From NCBI GenBank assembly GCA_017650795.1, contig JAGCEE010000036.1, forward strand, positions 1 to 7,575: a stretch of DNA of 7,575 bases, given 5' to 3'. Shown piece after piece: positions 1 to 3,945 of this stretch. The notes under the pieces were generated by a model. The model made no database searches and was not told where the DNA came from. It saw only the letters and a list, made by a program, of their open reading frames with translations. The stretch is from Clostridia bacterium. Lineage in GTDB: Bacteria > Bacillota > Clostridia > Christensenellales > UBA1242. Position 1 is the first letter of the stretch. Every line of letters starts with the position of its first letter. A program made the translations under genes and the position numbers.

Positions 1-49
1 CTCCTTAAATGTTGTAATTTTAGTATATCACAATAAAACAAAAAGTCAA
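1..49 (-). promoter_or_regulatory. Promoter and ribosome binding site of a gene beyond the left edge
   Basis: Reading the minus strand, TTGACT (49-44), a 16-base spacer and TATACT (27-22) form a sigma-A-type promoter, with TGA just before the -10 box (extended -10). About 15 bases further on is AAGGAG at 6-1, a strong Shine-Dalgarno sequence, so a start codon should lie a few bases outside the window. The gene is separate from rpsI, whose terminator lies upstream at 134-108. Its product cannot be known from here. Confidence 0.7.
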
Positions 50-107
50 TTACAAATATAACCACGCCATTACATTTACTTTTAAAGTATTATAAGTACT
101 AATTAAA

Positions 108-134
108 ATAAAAAAACGAAGCGCTTGCTTCGTT
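108..134 (-). terminator. Intrinsic terminator of the rplM-rpsI operon
   Basis: A perfect 8-bp stem (AACGAAGC at 115-122 with GCTTCGTT at 127-134) with a 4-base loop is followed, on the minus strand, by a run of seven T (plus-strand A at 110-116, partly inside the stem base). It lies about 60 bases past the rpsI stop codon and ends the ribosomal protein operon. Confidence 0.85.
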
Positions 135-191
135 TGTTTTTGTTTTAAAACAATGCAAAAATTTAAACAATTTTTTAAAATTATTAAATAA

Positions 192-605
192 TTATCTCTT
201 AGAGAATTGGCTTGCTTTACGAGCCTTTTTAAGGCCGTATTTTTTACGCTCTTTCATTCTTGAATCTCTTGTAATAAAGCCTGCTTTTTTAAGTTCATCT
301 CTATAAGATGGTTCTTCTTCTATTAAAGCCTTTGCAACTGCATGGTTGATTGCACCTGCTTGACCAGAAAGCCCACCGCCATAGACATTAACAACCACAT
401 CATATTTTTCTTTTGTGTTTGTAAGTTCTAAGCTTTGAGTTGCTATGAGTTTTAAAGTATCTTGGCCAAAATATTCATCCATTGGCTTACCATTTATGGT
501 AATGTTTCCAGAACCTGCAGTAATTCTAACTCTTGCAACAGAAGTTTTTCTTTTACCTGTAAGAATTGGTACAACTTTTGATTTTTTTGCTACTGCTTTT
601 GCCAT
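192..605 (-). CDS. rpsI: 30S ribosomal protein S9
   Basis: Structural protein of the small ribosomal subunit; in the S9 family the basic C-terminal tail reaches the P-site tRNA. The 137-aa product has the family hallmarks: a TGKRKTSVARVR segment near residues 17-28, the NGKPMDEYFG stretch, a GGGLSGQAGAINHAVAKAL core, and the tail ending in KKARKASQFSKR. Length is close to the usual 130 aa, with a slightly longer lysine-rich N-terminus. The ATG shares one base with the rplM stop codon (TAATG), and an AGGAG site (620-616) lies inside the end of rplM, so the two genes are translationally coupled. This is the last gene of the operon. Identification is secure. Confidence 0.98.
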   Translation of the reverse strand: MAKAVAKKSKVVPILTGKRKTSVARVRITAGSGNITINGKPMDEYFGQDTLKLIATQSLELTNTKEKYDVVVNVYGGGLSGQAGAINHAVAKALIEEEPSYRDELKKAGFITRDSRMKERKKYGLKKARKASQFSKR

Positions 606-1048
606 TATCTTCTTGCTCCTTTTAACTCAATTTTGGTTGGGTTTTGAGCTGTTTGTTCATGCTCGCCACCTTTGTAAATTTTACATCTTGTTGCTTGTTT
701 TCTGCCAAGCACGGTTTTTGGAAGCATTCCTTTGACTGCCTTTAATACAACCTCGTCAGATTTGGTTGCCATCATTGTGCCATAGTTGGTTTCTTTAAGA
801 CCACCAATATAGCCAGAATGTGTTCTAAATTGTTTTTGAACTAATTTTTTACCGGTTAATACTACTTTGTCGGTATTTATAATAACAACATAATCGCCAG
901 TATCTACATGTGGAGTAAAATCTGGTTTGTTTTTACCAGAAAGAATGTCTGCAACTTGTGATGCAAGACGGCCAAGAGGCATATCTGTAGCATCTACCAA
1001 GTACCACTTTCTTTCCACATTTGCTGGGTTTGCCATAAATGTTTTCAT
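605..1048 (-). CDS. rplM: 50S ribosomal protein L13
   Basis: Early-assembling protein of the large ribosomal subunit. The 147-aa product opens with MKTFMANPANVERKWYLVDA, typical of Firmicutes L13, followed by MPLGRLAS, a GDYVVIINTDKVVLTGKK segment, HSGYIGGLKETNY, and VKGMLPKTVLGRKQ near residues 108-121. Length matches the family (142-147 aa). The start at 1048 is supported by AGGAG (plus-strand CTCCT, 1055-1059) six bases upstream. It is first in a two-gene operon with rpsI, has its own extended -10 promoter (1188-1160), and has an approximately 105-base leader containing a small hairpin that could act in autoregulation. Identification is secure. Confidence 0.98.
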   Translation of the reverse strand: MKTFMANPANVERKWYLVDATDMPLGRLASQVADILSGKNKPDFTPHVDTGDYVVIINTDKVVLTGKKLVQKQFRTHSGYIGGLKETNYGTMMATKSDEVVLKAVKGMLPKTVLGRKQATRCKIYKGGEHEQTAQNPTKIELKGARR

Positions 1049-1089
1049 TGATTTCTCCTATAATATTTTTAAATGTTTGGTCTTGTATT

Positions 1090-1118
1090 CCCAAAAAAAG
1101 CACAAAATTTGTGATGGG
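1090..1118 (-). promoter_or_regulatory. Hairpin with U-tract in the rplM leader, possible attenuator
   Basis: In the rplM leader RNA, CACAA and TTGTG (within 1113-1101) form a small hairpin with a 3-base loop. It is followed by C and seven U (plus-strand A at 1093-1099). An outer CCCA/TGGG pair (1118-1115 with 1093-1090) could close an alternative, larger stem that sequesters the U-tract. Hairpin plus U-tract inside a ribosomal protein leader suggests attenuation, and L13 leaders are known in Firmicutes. I cannot confirm the match to that RNA family. The stem is short and AT-rich, so it could be incidental. Confidence 0.35.
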
Positions 1119-1127
1119 CTAATCCAC

Positions 1128-1164
1128 AAAAAAATATGCCTTTTAATAAAGACTGGCATATTTT
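1128..1164 (-). terminator. Terminator of the cysteine-rich/JAB operon, overlapping the rplM promoter
   Basis: A perfect 10-bp stem (AAAATATGCC at 1131-1140 with GGCATATTTT at 1155-1164) and a 14-base loop are followed on the minus strand by a run of seven T. It lies about 60 bases past the stop codon of the JAB-like gene. The upstream arm overlaps the rplM -10 box (1165-1160), so RNA started at that promoter should lack most of the arm. It therefore probably stops only read-through from upstream. Confidence 0.75.
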
Positions 1165-1188
1165 AGCATTATATTAGCTTGTTGTCAA
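1160..1188 (-). promoter_or_regulatory. rplM-rpsI promoter
   Basis: On the minus strand, TTGACA (1188-1183), a 17-base spacer ending TGC, and TAAAAT (1165-1160) form a near-consensus extended -10 sigma-A promoter. The predicted transcription start is near 1153, giving an rplM leader of about 105 bases. Confidence 0.85.
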
Positions 1189-1225
1189 GCGTAATTATAA
1201 AAATATATACTATTTTATATGACTA

Positions 1226-1681
1226 TTAAACCACCTTAACATTCACCTCAAAGCATTTGCCATTCTCAAAAACATTCCAAGAAATAATCTTGTTGTTATA
1301 TTCTTTGGTTATTATAGGAAACAGCAACCTTTTAAAGCCATCATTTGCTTCTAAAAATGATGCAAAAAATGATAAATCTTCTTTTGTTGGCTTATTTGTT
1401 CCTGTTTTAAACATTCCAACATTATGCGAATGCATTATTCCACCAAAATTATACTGATTTTTTAAAAAATGCTTTAATGCCTTGTTTAGTTCGGCAAAAG
1501 ATGGTACAAACTCTTTTTTGTTTTTTGAGCAATTATTTAGAGGTACAAAATCTACAATGCTATTATCTTGTACTCCCAAAGCGCAACCATGCTCTAAGGA
1601 AAAATCTTGGTAATAGTCTAGCAATTTTTGCAATAGTTCCTTCTTAATTGTATATATGATTGCCACAGCACTCCGTTCCAT
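1226..1681 (-). CDS. JAB/JAMM-like putative metallopeptidase (Mov34/MPN fold)
   Basis: The 151-aa product resembles small prokaryotic JAB-domain proteins, a zinc metalloprotease/deubiquitinase-like fold. Visible motif elements are Glu30 in an EHGCALG segment (usual form ExxGxLxG), His84-Ser-His86 in GGIMHSHN, and P98-T99-x2-D102. The usual core is HxHx7SxxD. Here the gap after the second His is 12 residues, and the catalytic-region Ser is Thr, so activity is probable but unproven. No signal peptide or membrane segment is seen, so it is expected to be cytosolic. The ATG at 1681 overlaps the end of the upstream cysteine-rich gene by 38 bases and has only a weak GGGT site. An alternative TTG at 1633 has AGAAGGA just before it, but using it would remove the first strand of the domain. 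It is co-transcribed with the cysteine-rich gene. The substrate is unknown. Confidence 0.78.
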   Translation of the reverse strand: MERSAVAIIYTIKKELLQKLLDYYQDFSLEHGCALGVQDNSIVDFVPLNNCSKNKKEFVPSFAELNKALKHFLKNQYNFGGIMHSHNVGMFKTGTNKPTKEDLSFFASFLEANDGFKRLLFPIITKEYNNKIISWNVFENGKCFEVNVKVV

Positions 1682-1829
1682 TTACCCATTGATCATGAAC
1701 TTTGCAATAATACTGTCCGATTGATGCATGACATTCTGCAAATACGCAATTATAACAAGCAGCATCACACATTTTGCCTTTGCATTTTTTAATCTTTAAT
1801 TGTTTTACTTCTTTTTTTGTTTGTTTCAT
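1644..1829 (-). CDS. Small cysteine-rich protein, probably metal-binding
   Basis: The 61-aa product starts with a lysine-rich segment (residues 1-19), followed by eight cysteines (16, 21, 25, 28, 33, 42, 54, 55) and three histidines (34, 45, 58). The CxxxxCxxxCxxCxxxxCH spacing suggests a small zinc- or iron-sulfur-binding fold. I do not recognise the family. The ATG at 1829 has a good AAAGGGG site seven bases upstream. It is the first gene of a two-gene unit with the JAB-like protein; the 38-base overlap implies coupled translation. The gene is driven by the promoter at 1900-1872, with a palindrome at the predicted transcription start. There is no signal peptide. It could be a partner, regulator or substrate of the JAB-like enzyme, but that is inference from gene order only. 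Confidence 0.8.
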   Translation of the reverse strand: MKQTKKEVKQLKIKKCKGKMCDAACYNCVFAECHASIGQYYCKVHDQWVNGTECCGNHIYN

Positions 1830-1847
1830 ATTAAATCCCCTTTTTTA

Positions 1848-1865
1848 GAACATATAAATATGTTC
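1848..1865. promoter_or_regulatory. 18-bp palindrome, candidate operator of the cysteine-rich/JAB operon
   Basis: GAACATAT-AA-ATATGTTC is a perfect 8-bp inverted repeat with a 2-base centre. It starts at the predicted transcription start (about 1865, minus strand) and ends before the ribosome binding site. This is a typical position for a repressor operator, though it could also form a 5' mRNA hairpin. The GAAC...GTTC ends recall the Firmicutes LexA box, but the 10-base gap is too wide for that site (usual gap 4). Confidence 0.55.
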
Positions 1866-1871
1866 GTATAA

Positions 1872-1900
1872 TTTTTATCATCTGTGTCAAAAAATGTCAA
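1872..1900 (-). promoter_or_regulatory. Promoter of the cysteine-rich/JAB operon
   Basis: On the minus strand, TTGACA (1900-1895), a 17-base spacer ending TGA, and TAAAAA (1877-1872) form an extended -10 promoter. A second TTGACA overlaps the spacer but has no good -10 box at the right distance. The promoter is divergent from that of the first array gene; the two -35 boxes are about 55 bases apart, so one regulator could affect both. Confidence 0.65.
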
Positions 1901-1954
1901 ATAATGGCGAGCAGTGTAATAAAAAATTGCTATTTTTATGCCATATTTATAGTA

Positions 1955-1983
1955 TTGACTTTTTAATATTGTTATGATAAATT
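1955..1983 (+). promoter_or_regulatory. Promoter of array gene 1
   Basis: TTGACT (1955-1960), a 17-base spacer ending TGA, and TAAATT (1978-1983) match the promoters of the other two array genes. The predicted transcription start is near 1990, leaving a leader of only about 12 bases before the ATG at 2002, just enough for the GAGG site. Confidence 0.75.
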
Positions 1984-2001
1984 ATGTGCAAGAGGTTTAT
2001 T

Positions 2002-2400
2002 ATGGATATAGCAGAAGCAAGAAAAAAATCGTGGGTTTATAAACTTTATAACTATCATAAAAAAGATTTTATTAATTTTTTAAGAGAAAATAATTATATA
2101 CCAAAAATGATTTTTTACAAGGAAGATAATTTTGTGTATTCCGTATTTGAATTATGTTACATTGAAGATGATAATGATTACAAAATTACAGTCCTATTAC
2201 AAAACACAAAACAAAATACTGATACGTGTATATTTAATTTTAAAGATTTTAGAATCGAAAAATGGGGCGATGGCGATAGTATTAGCGGACTGTACAAAAA
2301 CTACATATTGTTTATGTGTTCTATTTTTGGTAAAAATTATGAAGATGATTTTATTAAATTTAATGAACAGCGTATTAAGGGTTTAGGTTTGGATAAATAG
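2002..2400 (+). CDS. Array protein 1, unrecognised family (short paralogue)
   Basis: A 132-aa protein of unknown function. Its first 35 residues align without gaps to the two downstream paralogues: S10-W-V-Y13-K14, F26-L27, N30, and Y-I-P34-K35. It keeps the central FEL motif (49-51) and a C-terminal FMCSIFGKNYEDDF segment matching FMYKLFGEQYKKEL of copy 2. Relative to copies 2 and 3 it lacks about 28 residues in the middle. It is hydrophilic and charged, with no signal peptide or membrane segment, and so probably cytosolic. An in-frame ATG at 1984 lies at or upstream of the predicted transcription start, so the ATG at 2002, preceded by GAGG (1993-1996), is preferred. It has its own promoter and terminator. 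It may be a diverging or decaying copy, but the reading frame is intact. Confidence 0.82.
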   Translation: MDIAEARKKSWVYKLYNYHKKDFINFLRENNYIPKMIFYKEDNFVYSVFELCYIEDDNDYKITVLLQNTKQNTDTCIFNFKDFRIEKWGDGDSISGLYKNYILFMCSIFGKNYEDDFIKFNEQRIKGLGLDK

Positions 2401-2420
2401 TTTTGGTGTAATATTTGTTA

Positions 2421-2452
2421 AAAACAGAAAATGATATGTTTTCTGTTTTTTT
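2421..2452 (+). terminator. Terminator of array gene 1
   Basis: An 11-bp stem (AAAACAGAAAA at 2421-2431 with TTTTCTGTTTT at 2439-2449), a 7-base loop and a run of seven T form an intrinsic terminator. It lies 20 bases after the stop codon. The stem shares AAACAG/CTGTTT with the other array terminators. Confidence 0.88.
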
Positions 2453-2488
2453 ATATTTTAACACTTCCTTTTTGTCATTTATTTAATA

Positions 2489-2517
2489 TTGACTTTTGCA
2501 TACTATTATGATAAATT
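2489..2517 (+). promoter_or_regulatory. Promoter of array gene 2
   Basis: TTGACT (2489-2494), a 17-base spacer ending TGA, and TAAATT (2512-2517). From the end of the spacer to the start codon the sequence is nearly identical to the array gene 1 promoter. The predicted start is near 2524, giving a leader of about 12 bases. Confidence 0.77.
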
Positions 2518-2535
2518 ATGTACACGAGGTTTATT

Positions 2536-3015
2536 ATGGACATAGAAGAAATTAGAAAAAATTCTTATATTTATAAGATGTTTGTACATCACAGAGGCGA
2601 ATTTATTAGGTTTTTAAATGAAAATGGCTATTTGCCAAAAATTGTGTATAACAAATACACAGATGAAGCATCTAAACCATTTGAACTAGGTTATAGTAGA
2701 GATTTAAAAAAATATGAGCTTATGGTTAGATGTCAAAGGACAACTACTGATGATGAAGAAAGGTTGCAAAAATATTTATTAAAAGCCCACACTTTCCCTG
2801 CCGTTTTCGCCGGCATGCTATTAGACAATTCAACCGAAAACATTATAATATACTTATCCGACTTTGGCATTTCGGTATTTCCTGAAGATGTTGACAAAGC
2901 AAAGGAATTTAGAACAAATTATTTAAAGTTTATGTACAAACTATTTGGCGAACAATACAAAAAAGAATTAGATGCTTTTTATAAACGACCTCATGACAAA
3001 GAACTTGGCAAGTAA
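2536..3015 (+). CDS. Array protein 2, unrecognised family
   Basis: A 159-aa protein of unknown function, paralogous to its neighbours. Shared features are S10-Y-I-Y13-K14, F26-L27-x2-N30-G-Y-L-P34-K35, a central PFELGY segment, a YELMVRCQR strand, an RLQKYLLKAHTFP helix absent from copy 1, an IIIYLSDFG strand, and a C-terminal YLKFMYKLFGEQYKKEL. Its closest relative here is copy 3. No signal peptide or membrane segment is visible; an alternating alpha/beta soluble fold is plausible. The start at 2536 is preferred over the in-frame ATG at 2518, because that one overlaps the -10 region and GAGG (2526-2529) lies just before 2536. It is transcribed alone from its own promoter to its own terminator. 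Confidence 0.85.
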   Translation: MDIEEIRKNSYIYKMFVHHRGEFIRFLNENGYLPKIVYNKYTDEASKPFELGYSRDLKKYELMVRCQRTTTDDEERLQKYLLKAHTFPAVFAGMLLDNSTENIIIYLSDFGISVFPEDVDKAKEFRTNYLKFMYKLFGEQYKKELDAFYKRPHDKELGK

Positions 3016-3028
3016 AACAAATTATATT

Positions 3029-3060
3029 AAAAACAGGAAAGCAATTTTCTGTTTTTTTTT
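3029..3060 (+). terminator. Terminator of array gene 2
   Basis: AAAACAG (3030-3036) pairs with CTGTTTT (3049-3055). One G-U pair and AAA/TTT continue the stem to a GCAA tetraloop (3041-3044), and a run of nine T follows. It has the same AAACAG/CTGTTT stem as the neighbouring array terminators. Confidence 0.88.
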
Positions 3061-3071
3061 AGAAACGCAAT

Positions 3072-3082
3072 AACAACACGAG
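3072..3082 (+). repeat. 11-base direct repeat, first copy (AACAACACGAG)
   Basis: AACAACACGAG occurs here, 12 bases after the terminator of array gene 2, and again at 3789-3799, 12 bases after the terminator of array gene 3. It probably marks the downstream edge of the duplicated unit. No copy is seen after the terminator of array gene 1. Confidence 0.5.
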
Positions 3083-3173
3083 CGAATGCAAGCATTTTCT
3101 TGTTTTATCAATTTATTATACTTGAAATGCAGTTTTATTGGGTTGTTTTTCTACTATCACTACAAATTACATA

Positions 3174-3202
3174 TTGACTTTTGTTTGCTGGTATGCTAAA
3201 TT
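3174..3202 (+). promoter_or_regulatory. Promoter of array gene 3
   Basis: TTGACT (3174-3179), a 17-base spacer ending TGC, and TAAATT (3197-3202) have the same architecture as the two upstream array promoters. The predicted start is near 3209, so the GAGG site at 3209-3212 would be almost at the 5' end of the message. Confidence 0.77.
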
Positions 3203-3219
3203 AAAAACGAGGTTTAAGC

Positions 3220-3720
3220 ATGGATAAAAAGGAAATAAAAAAATCATCTTATATTTATAAGTTATATAGATATCGTAAAGATAAATTAACAGAATTTTTG
3301 AAAAAAAATGGTTTTTTGCCTAAAATATTTTTTAGTGAAAATGATGGCGAAGAATTGCCACCATTTGAAATGTATTATAATGAAGATAAAAATAGATACG
3401 AAGTTTTTGTTAGATGCAAAAAAACCATTAGCAATAATATGGCAGAGCTTAGAGAGTTCTTACTAAAAACTCAAATATTACCCTTTACGCTCTCTAGTAA
3501 TATCACAAACCATGGTTATTTAGATAATTTTGCATTCGTAATTTTATCGGATTTTTCTTTTTCAGAATTCTCTTTTTCAAACATAGTATCAAATGAGGAA
3601 GAAGAAACAAATCTTATAAAAAGTTATTTAAAATTTATGTACGAGCAATTTGGAGAGCAGTACAAAAAAGATTATTTAAAGTACATTAAAAAAGAAAACA
3701 AAAATGAACTTAGTAAATAA
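3220..3720 (+). CDS. Array protein 3, unrecognised family
   Basis: A 166-aa protein of unknown function, paralogous to arrays 1 and 2. It has S10-Y-I-Y13-K14, F26-L27-x2-N30-G-F-L-P34-K35, a PPFEMYY segment, a YEVFVRCKK strand, an ELREFLLKTQILPF helix, an FVILSDF strand and a C-terminal YLKFMYEQFGEQYKKDYLKY. A short acidic insertion (SNEEEETN) before the last helix distinguishes it from copy 2. The ending KNELSK resembles KELGK in copy 2. The protein is charged, without signal peptide or membrane segment. The ATG at 3220 follows GAGG (3209-3212) by seven bases. It has its own promoter and terminator. I do not recognise the family. Confidence 0.85.
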   Translation: MDKKEIKKSSYIYKLYRYRKDKLTEFLKKNGFLPKIFFSENDGEELPPFEMYYNEDKNRYEVFVRCKKTISNNMAELREFLLKTQILPFTLSSNITNHGYLDNFAFVILSDFSFSEFSFSNIVSNEEEETNLIKSYLKFMYEQFGEQYKKDYLKYIKKENKNELSK

Positions 3721-3742
3721 TGTATATATTTGTATATCAAGG

Positions 3743-3777
3743 AAGAAACAGAGTTTGATTACCCTGTTTCTTTTTTT
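3743..3777 (+). terminator. Terminator of array gene 3
   Basis: AAGAAACAG (3743-3751) pairs with CTGTTTCTT (3764-3772) around a 12-base loop, followed by a run of T to 3777. The stem keeps the AAACAG/CTGTTT core of the other array terminators. It separates the array from metG. Confidence 0.87.
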
Positions 3778-3788
3778 AAGTATGAAAG

Positions 3789-3799
3789 AACAACACGAG
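3789..3799 (+). repeat. 11-base direct repeat, second copy (AACAACACGAG)
   Basis: This is identical to 3072-3082 and sits at the same place relative to the preceding terminator. Sequence before and after it is only loosely similar between the two copies. Confidence 0.5.
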
Positions 3800-3850
3800 T
3801 GTTTTGTTATTAAAAAACAAATCATAAACAATTAATTATTTATCATAAAA

Positions 3851-3874
3851 AATAACAAATATCTTTTTGTTATT
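3851..3874. repeat. 9-bp inverted repeat upstream of metG
   Basis: AATAACAAA (3851-3859) and TTTGTTATT (3866-3874) flank a 6-base loop, about 25 bases before the metG -35 box. There is no T-run after it on the plus strand, so it is a poor terminator; a regulatory site is possible. In such AT-rich DNA it may be chance. Confidence 0.3.
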
Positions 3875-3897
3875 AACTTTTGCAATTAAAATAATAT

Positions 3898-3926
3898 TTG
3901 ACTTTATTTATTATAAAGAGTAAACT
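3898..3926 (+). promoter_or_regulatory. metG promoter
   Basis: TTGACT (3898-3903), a 17-base spacer and TAAACT (3921-3926), without the TG extension seen at neighbouring promoters. The predicted start is near 3933, leaving about 13 bases of leader. There is therefore no room for a T-box element if this promoter is the real one. Confidence 0.55.
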
Positions 3927-3945
3927 TTTGGAGATTGAGGTAAAT

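Larger units (their letters stand above)
1955..3777 (+). repeat. Tandem array of three paralogous promoter-gene-terminator cassettes
   Basis: Three genes (2002, 2536, 3220) repeat the same plan: TTGACT, 17-base spacer ending TGN, TAAATT, a very short leader with GAGGTTTA, an ATGGA start, a coding region of 132-166 codons, and a terminator whose stem contains AAACAG/CTGTTT. Similarity extends from the promoter through the proteins to the terminators. For copies 2 and 3 it also reaches an 11-base match beyond the terminator. This indicates duplication of whole transcription units. Confidence 0.85.

Noticed and set aside
445..1166. Plus-strand open frames across rpsI and rplM (445-735 and 927-1166)
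   Set aside because: They are antisense to two securely identified ribosomal protein genes, and their translations look like reverse-frame noise with no ribosome binding site.
1848..1865. LexA (SOS) box reading of the GAAC...GTTC palindrome
   Set aside because: The Firmicutes LexA site has four bases between GAAC and GTTC; here there are ten, and the downstream genes are not known SOS genes.
2132..2386. 84-codon plus-strand frame inside array gene 1
   Set aside because: It lies wholly within 2002-2400 in another frame. The frame chosen there is the one conserved with copies 2 and 3 and preceded by GAGG.
1955..3777. CRISPR array or transposon as explanation of the repeats
   Set aside because: The repeat units are whole genes with diverged coding sequences, not short identical repeats with spacers. 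No transposase, terminal inverted repeats or target-site duplications were found.
3721..3945. T-box riboswitch upstream of metG
   Set aside because: No T-box consensus, specifier hairpin or terminator/antiterminator was seen, and the likely promoter leaves only about 13 bases of leader.
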